Assembly (NCBI RefSeq): GCF_964199755.1
Contig: NC_133900.1
Span: 75,934,727-75,998,726, forward strand
Reading direction: 5' to 3'
DNA length: 64,000 nucleotides
Source of the DNA: Larus michahellis
Taxonomy: Eukaryota; Chordata; Aves; Charadriiformes; Laridae
The notes beneath the pieces are model-generated. The model saw only the letters and a list, made by a program, of their open reading frames with translations, did not search any database and was not told where the DNA came from. Positions 1 to 14,656 of this stretch are shown here, piece by piece; the stretch's first letter is position 1; each line of letters starts with the position of its first letter. Made by a program: the position numbers and the translations under genes.

Positions 1-1438
1 TGTAACTGGATTTGTAGAATAGACACATGTCACAGATGTTCATTGCCCTCATCTACTGACCTATAACCAAAGTGAACAATTTTGGCTATGTCTCCACTAG
101 CAAGTAATGTGGAGCAGTAGAAATGGATCAGTAGATCAAAGCAGCTGGTGCTGGCACTTCTATGCTAGCTGTTCAAGAGGGTTTAGTTTGGATTAGATTT
201 CACCTGGTGTCCAGAAGCAAATATCACCATCACACAGGCCATTCAAAGTTTTCCCGGGTTTTAATAATCAATTCAGATCCGTATGTCCCCAATAGAGACA
301 GAAGAGCCCTTTGCACCCACAGCTGAACTTACATACTAGTTTTCTGGGACAGGAATGTTGTTCAGACACACTGAGCAAGTATGCGATAAGGGGAGATAAT
401 CGAAAGATTTTCTCCAAATCAGTATTAATGATCCAAATCAAAATGGTAATGCATACACCAGAATGACATCCTACCTTCCCAAACCAGACTAATCAAAGTA
501 GGTGTCATCTCACCAAAACAGAATACTTGAGGCAACTGAAAGACTGTACCATGGCAATCTGCTGGCTACCATAAAAAGAATTTATTTCCCCTATTCCACA
601 ATTCAGCAGAAGACACAAAACCGGATATCCCTCTCATTTTGGCTGCATTTCTCTTTTCTTCCTTTCTTCACTCAATCTTTTACATCCTTTTTTTTTTCCC
701 ACTTTAAATATTTCACTTCTTTTCTTGTCTCCCCTTTATTTCTCTCAGATTTTTCTCTCATTTATTTATTTCCTCCTATTACCTGTGCTATTAAATACAG
801 CAAGAGAAAACCAAAGATTCTGGCAACTCTGAACTTTCAGATAGAGCTGTCAGTGCTGGTTTTTATTTGGAAATTCAGGTAGTGTAGACTGAGACAGGCG
901 TGTAAGCACTACTACTGTGATTTAACTTGCCCTAACTCAAACAAAATTCAAAAGATGAGCACGTGTTTGCTTCAATCATTCAAACTGATCTCTAAATCCA
1001 GTGCTAAGCAACTACGTGAATTGAGAAAAATCAGATTAATGACAGAGGAATATTAGCCTACTGAAATTAGCCTGGCTGTAAACAACATCTCAAAGAACAG
1101 CCACAGAAACACCATGACAGAAATGCAGAGAGAAACTAATCAAGCAAGTTACGTTACAGAAGAACTTCATTACAGAAACACTAGATAAAAATATATTTGG
1201 CATACATACAGCTTTTTACCTTAGGAGTAAAGCCAGGAATATATTGCTTAATCTTTGCCCTTTTTTTTTTTTTAAATTTCTTTCTGAGCTATGTCATTTG
1301 TTTATATAATAATTGAATCTTCTACATTTTAGGTTAAATGCCAGACTTTCTCTTAGCATTGGAAGTTATAAACAGGACTTTGTCACACACGATTAACTCA
1401 TTAGTTGCCTAGAATAATCAAAATATTCAGACACTCAC

Positions 1439-1526
1439 CTAGTTTCACTGACATTCAATATACAACATCCAAGTAATCTTCCAGAAGGTTTTTGCAAATG
1501 AAAGAACGGGCTTCACTCTGCATTTG
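1439..1526 (-). other. Candidate CLOCK 5'-untranslated exon C (88 nt)
   Basis: The minus strand has an acceptor with a pyrimidine tract (TTTTCATCTAAATTTTAG, exon start 1,526) and a strong donor (ACTAG|GTGAGTGT, exon end 1,439). The exon contains its own short open frame, an ATG followed by 21 further codons and TGA, and it stops the frame coming from exons A and B. This fits an untranslated exon upstream of the CLOCK start codon. Confidence 0.5.
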
Positions 1527-4500
1527 CTAAAATTTAGATGAAAAGAAAATTAGATCTCTTTAAAGCAATTCCTAAAGAAAAAAATTTTCAAAAAAAAAAC
1601 AAACCACAGAACAACACTATACAGTACTATACAAACTTTCACATGTACATAATTTGAAAATTTTAAGTATAATGACAATCCTTTTAATTCCAGAACCTTC
1701 CTTTTGTGTGGACCTGGGCTTCAATGCAAAACACCGAGAGTTTTAATGGTTTTAATTCTGCTAATTCTGGTTTTAATAACAAAAATTAGTTGGCAGCAGT
1801 TTTCATCAACATTAAAAACAACTTATTCCATTGATTTTTTTAAAAGCCTGTTAAACAATTACAGAATTCTAATGTAAGTATTATATTCAGATAATATATT
1901 ATGTATATTATAATATAACCATTAAAAAATTCTGGTTTTAATAACAGAAAAATCAGAAACAATCTCTTTTTTCCCCTTAAATCTCAGTTAGGAACCAAGA
2001 GACCATCTTCAGATCATTAGTTCTTTATACACTATTAAACAAATTTTGATTTAATGAGTCACAATTTTTCTTCACTGTGGCAGACAGAGCAGCCCCAATA
2101 ATTTTGACCAAGATAACGAACCACCCTACGATACTACATTTCCCATTCCTTGTGGATGGGCTCTGATTGTGCTGCTGCTACTCCTTATTCATTGCCCTTT
2201 TACAGCAGGTGTATAAGAACAAATCGGAGTAAGACCGGTTTGATTTCACTGTTCTCCTAAGTAAACGTGTTTTTACATAAGTAGTGATGTGGGCACATTT
2301 CCAGAGAAGCACAGAGGCACTACTGCAAGCACTCACAGCGCCCCACAAGTCAGTGAGAAAGAGCATAACAGCTTTCGAATCTTTCTTCTATTTCTACAAA
2401 TCAGTGCCAAAAGTATTTTCTCTATATTTAGTGATTTGCTTTTCACACTTCTATGAAAAACATTAAGAAAAACGTATAAAAGCCATTTTTTATAAGTAAA
2501 TACAAAAGTTCTGTAACTTAACAGTTTTAAAATGAGGATTTTCAGCACAAGTTAGAAAAAAAAAAAAGCTCTGAGGAAGAAAGACAAGTAAAAGGACTAA
2601 TGAAAACATAAATGTGGAGGAAAACAGCCCATGGAGAGACAAGCAGGAAAGAAACTGAAGTACACCCTGGAAAACAAAAATTGTTAATAAAGCAAAGTAA
2701 GACTTCGTGGTCTAAAAAGGTTACTTGAAAAGCAACACCAAAGGTGCACAGCATGCCTAAGTTTTCAGGATGCTCAAAACGAAGTTTTTCATAATTTTAA
2801 CCACACACAGTATGCATTGTTCAAATCAATCTATTTTATTATAGGCTGTTCTGAACACAAGAACAGCAATGAAGAAGAAAAAAAATAAAAATCAAAGAAT
2901 GTAGAAAAGTTGAATCAAAAATGCACAACAGTTATGGAAATTACTACTGAAGCAGCACTTGACAGACAGAATCAAGAGTAGACGGAGGATGTTGTTAAGG
3001 AAAAGTACAAGGAGTGCAGAAGAAAGCCTCCTTATTCAGTGTTTGTACTTGACATTACAATGGAGTAGAGGAGATTAGGCCTGTTTACTTCTCACAGCCC
3101 AGCTCGAACATGCTCAGTAGCTCTGTCCGGTTATGACTAAAAGGATTTGGAATATATCTACCTCATCTGAGTTGGACAGATGAAATGGATTTACGTAAAT
3201 CACTGAACTGGTACAAACCATATTTTCAGAATGTATCATGCCACCTAATGCAAGAGTTTGGGATGGCACAAAACCAAAAACAACCAAAAAAAAGGCAAAA
3301 AAAGAGCGCCTGATACTGCAGCATAACAGTTTAAGTTTTCTCCTAAAACCTCGAGTGCTTGCTCTAACATATGGAGGTGCTTTATCTTTCCAGTGGCAAG
3401 ATTTTCGTTGCATTTTGAATCAAGAAAACAGTACATTCCTTCCCCTCATCCCATTCTCAGACACAGGCTGACTTACTGCTCAATGATTTAAGTCTTGCTA
3501 AATTATAATCAACTAAAAGCAGGGTCTTAGAATAGAAAGCGTCAAGCATCATTAACTACAAGCACTTCTACATGTAACTCCATTCACTTTCCTTCACGCA
3601 CGACCAAACATCTCCAATGCACGAGAAGTCATTAGGAATATAGGAAGGGTTTCTGCCAGCAAGACAAAAATCATCCAGTTTCAGCAATGGCACAGCGTCT
3701 GATCTATCCAAATACATCAGTTTCTTGAACCCAGTCAAAAAAACAACGGAACATCTGTAAAAGTTTAACAATAATATCTACTTACAAAGAGAAAACATAT
3801 GAACACCTACACGAAGGCGAGAGGGGGCCATGGCCATGACCCTCATGATACATTGAATCCAAACCCTTTTGTCACTCCTAAGACAAACCGCCCTGTCTGT
3901 CGTGCATTTCCCTTTGTGTGACCATGGATGTACAAAGCAATTAGTAACCTTACTGCAAGATAAGACAAATCTTGCAAAGATGAAAATCTGCGTTTCCCTG
4001 GCCCATCTTCAGCTGGACAGTACATAGTGCCCAATCAAGGAAGCGGGGAGATGCCACCCTTTCAGAAATAAGATGACATGTGAACAGAGATATTGCTACT
4101 TGAACCCGTTAAGATACATTATTTTGCTTTCTATATATTCTTACATTAATAGGGTATTAAGCTCATCTCCACTTTAACAAGAGCATCTGGAAAAAAAAAA
4201 AAAAAGCAACCACCAACACCCAAAAAAGCTGCGAGCACAGCGATAGATATGCCCATTCACTGCAACACATCCCTGGGAGAGAGATTAATTCAGTCTCCAG
4301 AAACCACCGGGCCACATCAGCACACTGCACTGCTGGGGGCAGTGCCATCGTGAGGTCTTGGGTTTTTTTTCCTTCTAGCTTCCAAGGCAGCTCAGGTACA
4401 GTTAGTTCAATTGTTTCATTCTGTGTTCCAGTACAGGATGAAAGCTTATTAAAAGCTCATTAGAAGTTTATTCTTGCCCCCACACAACATTAATTTCAAT

Positions 4501-4600
4501 CTCAAACTGAAGTGTAATGTCTACCTTGCCTGAGGTTGAAAAAGAGATGCTTCGTTTAAAGCATTACTGTTCTAGTAGCAATAAAAATCTACATACTTAC

Positions 4601-4702
4601 TTAAATTATCTAGAAATGCATTGTGCCTTGTAGAGTGGGTGGGTAGCATTAGTAGTCCAAATGTGATGTCATCTGAGCAAAAGTCTTCTTTGGCACAGTC
4701 TT
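4601..4702 (-). other. Candidate CLOCK-locus exon B (102 nt)
   Basis: The minus strand shows a pyrimidine-rich acceptor (TTGTTGTTTTTCAG, exon start 4,702) and a strong donor (TTTAA|GTAAGTATG, exon end 4,601), which together make a convincing exon. Its length is a multiple of three. In the phase set by exon A it reads through without a stop (33 codons, containing DFCSDDITFGLL). In the CLOCK context it is most simply a 5'-untranslated exon. Confidence 0.5.
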
Positions 4703-7700
4703 CTGAAAAACAACAACAACAAAAAACCCCACAGTTCTATAAAGGTGAATCCATGCAAAACAACTTTTAGACCTGAGCCCTTGGTTCCTGCTCTTTGCTT
4801 TCTCTCCTGCCATTTCAGTCACTTTATTTCCATCCCTAAACTGTCCACAGCTTCACTTTCCAATTCCTCTATCCACCATAATGAAGTAAATACACATGAA
4901 GGAGAACTTCAAAATTGCGTACCACCTTTTACGTAGCTTTGGCACTGCCCGAAATCCAGATCCGCGAGACAAATGCAACAGCCTAATGGTAACACTAAAG
5001 TTACGGTTCTGACATTGCCTACAAAACATTAATATTACAATTATTATATTACAATTGCTTTGGGGTGTATTGTGACCTTGCAGAACACCAACAATACACC
5101 AGGCAAATTTCTGGAAAGACAATACATCAGTACAATCTTAACTCTGTGTGTGTGTATATGATGGTTCAAACAGGAGATGAGATCCACCTCAGAACACAGT
5201 TTAAAACTCTCCGAGAACATGGCACACAACAGTGTAAGAAAAACTCAAACATCTTCTCCTCACTAATGAAAACTAATTTCACTAAGCTGTACTGAGCAAA
5301 AGCTAACTATACAATAGGTATTTCTATTCACAAACACTCTACTTATTCCACAAAGAAATACCTCCCCATCTACTACAGATCATAAGTTCCACATTCCTAC
5401 ATACAGTGCTGTGTTTTAAATACGCAGGCACCAATTTGGTAATAAAATCTTACCGCTGACAAAACTACTGCTAGTTATTGCTATTGATGCTTTATACTCA
5501 GCACTCCCACGTGGCAGGGCACATCCTTTAAGGTATACATAAATCTATTTCCTTCCATCGTATGCAAGGATAGGCAGATTTCCTTTGACACACACAAAAA
5601 AAAAAGGAACATCAAACGCCCTGTTCTTTACCACCTTGTCCCCAGTACATACAACATAGAAAGAAGCAGCTAGGGAGGAAGAATGCCAATATTTGAAGAA
5701 GGTCTACTGGTCCAGTCTAATGGGATAAGCAAGGCAGGCCATTATCATTTACTTCTCTACTTTTCTATGCAGTAAAATGAAATATTCTGTTAGAAATCAA
5801 CGTTTCTAATCAAATACCAGTATAATAAGAAATGCCAAACTGTACCCTACGGTGCAGGAAAAGTGCCTAAGTGCCATTTTAAAAAACAACATATACAGAA
5901 GTTTATGAGAGGTTATTTTTCATTTCTTACGCCAGCAATACAAAGACTAACATAATTCAATATAAATCAACCGTAAATTTTATCATACCAGTTTAACTAA
6001 AATAATTTTGAAAAGCAGTTTCAGTTATTTTAATGAAAAAAAGTTTGCGATCCGTTTGACTTCATAAGTGGTAGTGCCTCAATTACCTTTGATGTTAGAA
6101 GCTTGTATAGCCTCACCTCAATTGCGCCGAAACTCATAAAAATTCCTCAGCTTATACAGAAACTGGGTGTAATAGGAGATAGTGACAGAGCAACACAAAC
6201 ACCTGACATTGAATTTTCAGGCACAGTTGCCTGTTGTTTTCCTACTCACTTTAACAGCGAGTTAAATTGACAGCTAAATTTCTGAAGGGGTTAAAAAAAA
6301 AAAATCTAAGTACTAGAATTTGCGTCCTGACTTTCCTGCCAAACCCATCAAACCAGCACATGCTCAAATCCTTTTCCTTTCTCATCTTTTTTTTTTTCCC
6401 CCCAATAAAATCCAAATCCATCAACATAATTTATAAGTTTTTAAATATCTTTTTCCTGCCCCATTTCCTAACATCTAGTTACTTCTCATCTTGATTCAGA
6501 CTGCTCTTCTGATTTTATTATGCTTTCCAGATCCTGCAAAAAACACAGATTTTCCCTCTTTTCCTTCAAATCCCTATAATATTTGGACTTGCTTTATGCT
6601 GTCTTTTGCTTCTGTATTCTCATGTTCCTCCTTGCTGATGTACCTTATTCTGTTCTTAGAAACAACAACTTGTTTAATTCACTCACTATGACTCACTTAT
6701 TCATTTGAATCCTTGTCCCCATTTCTGAGGTCATTCTCTTCATTTTCTATGTCAGTGCAATTAAGATCACAAGCTCTCCAAGGCTGGAACTGTATCTTAC
6801 TATCTATGAAACATCATGCAAAGCTTTAGTGCAGCACAAAATGTTTAGCTAATGCTTCTGAGCTGGAAAAAAAAAACAAAAAACAACAGTTTGAAAAAAA
6901 CCAAACCCTGAAGTACAGTATTTTAACAAAAAAAAAAAATTTTTTTCAGAAAACATATTTTAAGCAAAACTGCTGAGATGTTAGAGAGTTATCATTGGAA
7001 CTACTACATTAGTTTCATCCTCAACCACGCAACTGCTAGTAGTAGCTTGATTATATATAATGAATGTTGCTGCCGTGGATGGCAAGAAAAAATTTATTAA
7101 ATCACATTACTACATTAAAATTTGACAGCAAGAAAAGTGTGTGAGTGGGGGGCACACACAACCTGCATTCCTATTCCGACAGTTCTTGGAAGCCGTGATT
7201 CATGCTGCTACTTGCTTTTCTAATCACAGTCAGAGGAAAATCCTGTTTCCTTTAGAATATTTGTTGTTACTATGAAAACTACTTGCAAATAAGCACAAAT
7301 CAAAGTCACCTAACTATTGTGCAGTCCACTAAGATATTTTAAAACTGACGCATTTTAATACTTGAAATTAATGAATTAAAATTTGTGAATTGAGCAGCAA
7401 ATTCTCTAGGAAATGAAAGTAGCAAGCTAATAGAATTTTCTTCACTCTCACTAAGTCTATCAGAAGTTTCTCTAAGCCTATGAGTAGGACAGACTAAAAT
7501 TCTCCACTGAGACTTGATAAAATCTTATAGGTTGAAAATAATGAGGTAAATTTCAGTCTGCTGTTTATCATGGTTAATAGGTAACGCGAACATAGGCAAG
7601 ATAGGAAAGAACCAGAAATGTCATTCTAGACAGAAGTCCAGCTCCTTCTGCTTCTCAATAACTCCATGTTACAAGACAGCGGAGTGGGTTTACGGGAAAC

Positions 7701-8189
7701 CCTATTTGGGAGGTACTACCTTTTTTTCCTATGCTGAGAGAAAAATATTAGTCTTTGGCTATTAATGGACATATTCCATACAGTAACTGGTACAAACAGA
7801 CATCTTTAGACGGCACCCTATCAGTTTTATCTCTCTACTATTAAAAGCACTTATTCCTTACGGCCTTTAGATGGAAAAGTCCTATTCCTTAAGGTCAAGT
7901 TACACTTTCTTTTCCTTTTTACTACTGAAAGCGAAGTCTAAGTTCTGGTCTTTTCAAAGAAATACACCAAAACCATTTTTTGCCCCTGAAACAATGGGAA
8001 AATATGAATTTAATCACACCTTAAAGCTATTCTGTTTATTTCAGAAGGATTTATTTTACATACTAAACCAAACCCTGCAGTCAGTGAAATATAGTACCAT
8101 CTAATTCTGATCAGGACAATAATTCCGTGGCTGATGGTCAAAATACCTTTTATCAGCTTAACATTAAGCAAGTTTTTCAGTGGGCAGTA

Positions 8190-8470
8190 AAGCACCGTTC
8201 TGATAGCTCTCCTCTCCCCCAGCACGAGGAGCCAGCTTCCCCTGCCATCGCCCCTCTGACACACCACCAGATCCTCAGTCCCCATCCCCTTCCAAAACAG
8301 CCCCATGTTCTCCTCAAGCCCCGCTGGAACATACAACCCTCTCCGGTTCCTCTATCCAATGCAGAGCCAGCGCTTGCTGAAAAAAAGCAGGTCAGAGCCA
8401 AACCCGCATTGCATTATCTCTGTCTCAAGAGAGGGCAGCGACGTGTGTTCCTCTCTACCCAGTTTGCCTG
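8190..8470. other. GC-richer patch in presumed CLOCK intron
   Basis: Roughly 280 bp is clearly GC-richer than its surroundings, without CR1 or LTR hallmarks and without splice-flanked coding structure. Overlapping open frames on both strands (for example 8,127-8,576 plus) follow from base composition. I cannot assign it to a repeat family. Confidence 0.3.
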
Positions 8471-10048
8471 TTTTCCCAAAACCTGTAGGAACATCATGGG
8501 CTTTGAGATTTCTCTCTCTCCTACAAACATGGTTGCAATTGGTCAACGATTTCAAAAGCTAGTGGTGAATATGTAAGGAAAGAATGAGTGAAAACCAGGA
8601 AAAAACATAAATCACATTTCCTTAGGAAATTGGGCTTAAAAAAGAGGCAACTCCCTACAGCTTTTAATGGAGAAAATTTCTTGGTTGTTTACTGAGACAA
8701 GGGAAGTAAGCAGATTTTGGCAAAATGTATCCTGATTTCTTTGGCTTTTCATAACTTCACACTTAGGTTTCAAACTATACCTTTAGCGGACTAAGGACTG
8801 GGAAAGTCACTCCACGTAACAAACACTTTTTCCCTAATATATCTTGAAGCTTTTGGATGATTGATGAAAACTCAGAAGATCCAAAGCTTTGGAATTTCTC
8901 TGACAAGATCCATCTGAAAAATAACAAACCACTACCTTACCACACCAGCAGGAGTCTACCCTCTCTGAATTCACAACCACCTACTCGCCAGCAGCCACCA
9001 CCAAACTGACAGAATATTGCTCTGTCAGGGTGCACGTCAGTAAGAGCCACAACCAAAAAGGCAAAACCAGCCTCTCACATTACACTAACTATGCAATGAA
9101 ACAGATAAACACACACATCAAATGCTCCTAAATCCCAGAAACTAATATTTACTATGACATTAAGAACTTTAGTCAAATGTAAAAATAGTCACTTATGTTT
9201 TATTTACAACAGCAGCACATTCTCAGAATTGGAAATATGACATTAGCTATATTAATACAGTTTATTTTGAAGTATCCTTTTTTTATTAGGCACCTTAGTA
9301 TCTCATACTCTCATTCTCTAAGATCATAATTTAGTATGTGAAAATACGTATTTCCTCAAGATTTCTAATGCACGTTAGGAAATTCTTCCTACAACAGCCA
9401 CTTGTTACAGGTCTGCCTCCTCTACGGTCACAAACACTTGCCTTGATGGTGTTTAAAAATGTCCTGGAACTTTCTGGATACCCTACCAGTTCAGCAGATA
9501 ACGAGACATTTACAGAATCTGAGATCATCCTTCTTCAAGCAATTGAGATATACTCACAAACTTGTGGAGCTACAAGCTAAAAACTCTTGTAGATGATGTT
9601 GTTAGCGATACTAAAACCTACTATAAAGTACTTAAAATTCAGGTATCATGCTGGATGATCAGCCCATTCCCAGATACTCTGCCTCTTCTCTGTGTCCCAA
9701 AGCAACACCACTACCATGTGATGAGTTAGCAATTAAGCTGTGCTGCCTGCTCTGTCTGTAATAGGCAACACTACCCTAAACTATAGCCTTCACTAAAAGA
9801 GATTATTAGCAGGGCACAAAAAGGGGATTTCATACAACAGGATCCACAATTCTGAAGTACCAAAACCAAGGAGAGTTGCATCACTCAGCAAGACTTTTGA
9901 AAAAGTTAGTAGGGATGCAAACCATAAAGGTAACCAGTGAACACAATATTATGCCTTCACCTTCACCTGTTTCTGAAGGCCTAGGGCACAGGTAAGGTTA
10001 GTACTCACAATCCTGGTCCCTGTCCTTGACAAGCATAGCTAAGCTTTT

Positions 10049-10512
10049 CATAGAATAGAATCATAGAATCGCCTAGGTTGGAAGGAACCTTTCAGATCAT
10101 CGAGTCCAACCGTCAATCCAACTCTGACAAAAACCATCACTAAGCCATATCTCTAAGCACTATGTCTACCCGTCTTTTAAATACCTCCAGGGATGGTGCC
10201 TCAACCACTTCCCTGGGCAGCCTGTTCCGATGCTTAATAACCCTTTCGGTGTAGAAATTTTTCCTAATATCCAATCTAAACCTTCCCTGGCGCAACTTGA
10301 AGCTGTTTCCTCTTGTCCTATCACCTGTCCAACCCTCACCTGGCTACACCCTCCTTTCAGGTAGTTGCAGAGAGCGAGAAGGTCTCCCCTCAGCCTCCTT
10401 TTCTCCAGGCTGAACAACCCCAGGTCCCTCAGCTGCTCCTCATAAGACTTATGCTCCAGACCCCTCAGCAGCTTTGTTACCCTTCTCTGAACCCCCTCCA
10501 GCACCTCAGCAA
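10049..10512 (-). mobile_element. CR1 LINE fragment, 3' end
   Basis: The 3' end is on the left (CATAGAATCATAGAATCG, then the CR1 GGTTGGAAGGAACCT block). Reading on the minus strand, a remnant of the reverse-transcriptase C-terminus is visible: [19 protein letters not shown], then a conserved [12 protein letters not shown] segment. It is 5'-truncated as usual and lies in the presumed CLOCK intron. Confidence 0.95.
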
Positions 10513-13500
10513 AAGGTGCTCCCATCAAAACAGGAGTAATATATTCTTTGAACATGCCAGCAGGTGGAAAAAGATGCCCTCTCATTTTGTCCAGTAGCAT
10601 GGGTTACAGCACAGTAACCTGGAACAGAAAAGTCTGAAAGCCAATCTCTGTCAGAAAGGGTTCAAACCGTAATCTCTCAGCAGGTGGATCAACTCGCAAC
10701 TTCTCATTGTGGCAGCAATCTTCACAACATGGAAGAAAAAATAAAAAGGAAAGCTTTGCTGGACAAAACAGAACCAGCAGTGTGCAACGCCTCTCTAGAG
10801 AGAGGGGCACCCAAATTAAGAGAGACGAGTCCTGGTTACCAGTTCCTAATGGCATTAAAATTTTAAATGGAAGCAAATACAAAATAGGCTTTGGATCACA
10901 GGCCAGAACACAAGTTCTCCCCTCCTTTTTCTCCAACAAAACAAGTGGCCTAGTATCTCTCTTTGGCCCAATTAGACTTTAGTCATCTTATACACAAGCA
11001 AAAGTGGATTTTTAGGGTTTGGAGTTTTGTTGGTTTGTTGTTTGTTTGTTGATTAAAGAGACATCAACAAAACCTCTTCCTCCTCCCCCTCTTTGTGTTT
11101 CTGAACAAAAGAGAGAGTCACCACAGGGTTTTGGTCTGAGTCCAATCCCGTAGGTGTGCCTGAGGTGTGGTTTGAACATGCCTTTGGACAAGTGAATGCC
11201 TAATTTACAGATTGCCTAATTTATGAATAGTAAACAGATTTAGATGCCAAGATGCTCAGTTGTGACAAGATTATGGATGATCTGAGCGAGAACAAAACTT
11301 CAAGGTGTTTGGAAGACTTTACTAGTGAAAACTTAGAGACCTGTAAAGTTTAGCCAACACATGGCTACAATTTTATTTGGGCTAGACACCCAAAATCCAT
11401 CTAAATCACAGTTTTGATTCCTGTATATTATTTTATGGATCTGGCCATATACCAAAGTAACATACATCAAAAACCTTTTCAGGCATACCTGTAAATATCC
11501 TTTTTAATGGAACTCTAAAAGGACCTCTACAGAGGAGCAAGGCCACATATATTTAGTTTTTAAATCCACTTTAAATGGATCTGTCTTACTCCAGGAACTG
11601 TTTTCTTCTATTTTAACATAAGCATAGTATTCTAGTGCCGTTTATCTTGTGGTACCAGGCTGTCATTATAGGTAAAGTAATATTAGCTTCAACACTGAAG
11701 CTTTCTCACATACTAAGATTATTAAATTCAGTTATAAGGATGAAGCATTTAAGTAGGTACATTTATGCCTAATTTGGCTACATTTCTATCATGAAGATGA
11801 GAAATGCCCATACTATCTACTAAGCTTCATAAGATTCACTCTCTAAATAGAGGTTTTTATCAGTCTTGAATCTCATGGGTATATCTAATTTTTAAGGATC
11901 TATATTTAATAAAATATTAATACTACTAATGATGATTTTGTAATATACTCAGCAACGCTCCTCAGAACATTTAGTGATTTTAATGACAAAATGTAACAGT
12001 TGGAAAGAGTCCAAAGCGTGCAACACTAAACTACTGAAAGAATCTGAGAAGCCTTGTTGCTTCCACATAATATTAAATATATAACAACCGCAGAGCACTG
12101 AAACTTTTTACATATATGATTATATATTCTGAAAGCAGCTATAATTAAGAATTTATATTACACATAAAAAGTATGGCAAGAGAATATTAAGGCTATAAAA
12201 TTAAACACTCAGGCATGAGGTATGCCAAAATTAAAGTGGCTTTTGCATTACAAAGGAATTTTGTGGCAGCAGTAGGGTTGAGAATTCAATCCTTCAGGGC
12301 AGCACACAGCTGCATTAACCATGAGTCTCCCTCCTCTTCCGTGATTTTGCATTTCACATCTTTCACTCCTGCAACAAACGAGCAGGGAAACAACCAACAA
12401 ACAGTTTCAAATTATTACAGACCACCATCAACCCAGTTAACAAAATAACTAACTGCAATAGTAACCTTTTTCCCCCAGGTGGACCACCCACAACACTGAA
12501 TGAGATACCTTCCCATTAGATACAGCCAAATTTGCTTGTGCCAGAGTTACAATGAGACACTGGAACTTTTCATTTCAGACTCTGCAACCTGACTGAAGGC
12601 GTGCTTCCTACACCTTTTTCTATTCTGAAAGACCACTAAATTCAAAATACTAATACCAATACCACTACTAATAACTCAGTACTAGTAGAAGGTGAGAGAG
12701 ACCATTGAATGGTTTGGCTGCATATCTGAGACCACAGACAGACATTTTTTTCCCCTCCAGAGACAAAGCCACCTTAAACGAGCTACTGCTTTCCCAGCAG
12801 CCTGGCGACTCTCTCCTGTTGTTCTGCCATCCCTTCAGTGGTGCCAGTAGAGCTTTCTACAGGGTGAACCATCTCAATTAACATAGAAAGGTTAAAAATA
12901 TGCTGCAAAATGAATAAAGAGAAGGCAAGACCAGCAGGAACAACTACTGATGTCTTTGCTATGCAACTATCTATTAATACCTTCTATCCTCGGAAACATT
13001 TCTAGATCTGCTTTATCATCCAGCCTTGATAATTTCTAGGGTTCATTTGGAAATGAGTACTTTAAAAAGGCTGAAACACTAAAATGCACTTTTCTTTACT
13101 TCAAATATCTACCAAAGTCTTTTCCTCAAGAAAAACAAACTCATTACAATGTGATGAAAAGGAAAGCACCTTAGCTGTAATTCTGCTTCTTCCTAATTAT
13201 ATGGAGTGTTTTGTACTAAAAACTATATTAGAGTACTAATTTTCTATTCTGAGAGGAGAACTATCCATATTATTAATCTACAAAACTAGGCTGAAGCAGA
13301 GAGGCTTTAGACAGCAAATTATAGATCTCTCCTGAAGGGGTGCATAGCTAAAAAAGGAGCTGTTTTGAAATTATGAAATTACCTAGAGAATAAAATTGCG
13401 TTTTTGATTCACAACTATTTTCAACAAAAATCTATTATTTTTAGTATATACAGAAAAAATCACAACTTTTCAATTTGATAAAAACATTTCATATAAAGAA

Positions 13501-14656
13501 CATGTGGGGAGTATGGGGGTCAGTAACTCTACTACTAATTTGTATCTTCAACTTTTTGCACAAATTTAGAATAGGGTCAAAAAAAAAATAGCAAAAGCTC
13601 AAAGCTCTTGAAAGCCGCAGTTTCCTTGGCAAGACCAATCCATCCATGAAGATTCATGACTTCATTGAAATTCTATACTAACAAGATAATTAACCAACAC
13701 TACAAATTAAATTTAAAGTAATTACCATGCAGTTTTTAAATTGCTGAGTACAAAAAGTGTAAAGTTACCTACAACAGAGAGTCTATGGGGTCCTTTGAGC
13801 ATTAATAAAGACACTCTCTGCTTTCCTCACATCCTTTTATTTTACCTGTATGTTACCTACAAAACTTTCCTATGTAAGAACATGAAGCGGAAGAAATAAA
13901 AACCAAACATGGCTGAATGACATCCTAAACTATTAAATATCAACCCGGGAGATTTTTTTTTTTTTCCCTGTTTGGACTGTTTGTTAAGAAGAGGTAACTC
14001 TTGCCTTGCCAGCAAATTTCTCAGACCTTAAAAATGCTAGCGCCCACATTCAACCAAAAACTCTAACCCGAACGTGTAATGTTTGGTAATATGAAAGCAG
14101 CATCTCTAACACTTTTGAGAAAGTATCTGAAATGGATATGTATGAAAATCAACAGTTTATTAACAAAAATAATCACAAAGTTACTAGTCCTGTCAAGTAG
14201 AATTCCTCTATTATAACAGTCAAATACTGGCCACCTGCAGGTATTCATAGACAAAATCAATTTTATTCCTGTAAGATTGAACAGGGTGAAACAACTGCAA
14301 CTACTCATATTGAACTTTGCCTGGACTACCAGAGTTGAGGTGTATTTTTCTCAAGTTCTTCTTCCACTAGAGTATTTGCTTAAACAATCCTCTTGCCTTC
14401 TGGCACACCTGTCACCCAGAGAAATGCGCTAGGTTAAATATAACCACATTAAAAGGGGAAAAAAAAAAAAGTAGTTAATTTTAACCTGGATCATTTCCCC
14501 AACCCAGTTACAGGCCAGAGTTCCAGGAACCGTTGTGCTGAGGGGGGCAGCAACGAGGTGGAGGGCTGGGAGCAAGGCACAGACAGGCCTGTTTAAGTCA
14601 ACAACGCCACCAAAAACGCCGCTTGTTAAACTATGTCATCAAAAAAAGATACTTAC

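Noticed and set aside
8127-8576. 149-codon plus-strand frame in presumed CLOCK intron
   Set aside because: It coincides with a GC-rich patch where both strands have long frames, and the sequence resembles no protein I know.
10166-10600. 144-codon minus-strand frame
   Set aside because: It is the remnant of CR1 reverse transcriptase plus flanking sequence, not a host gene.
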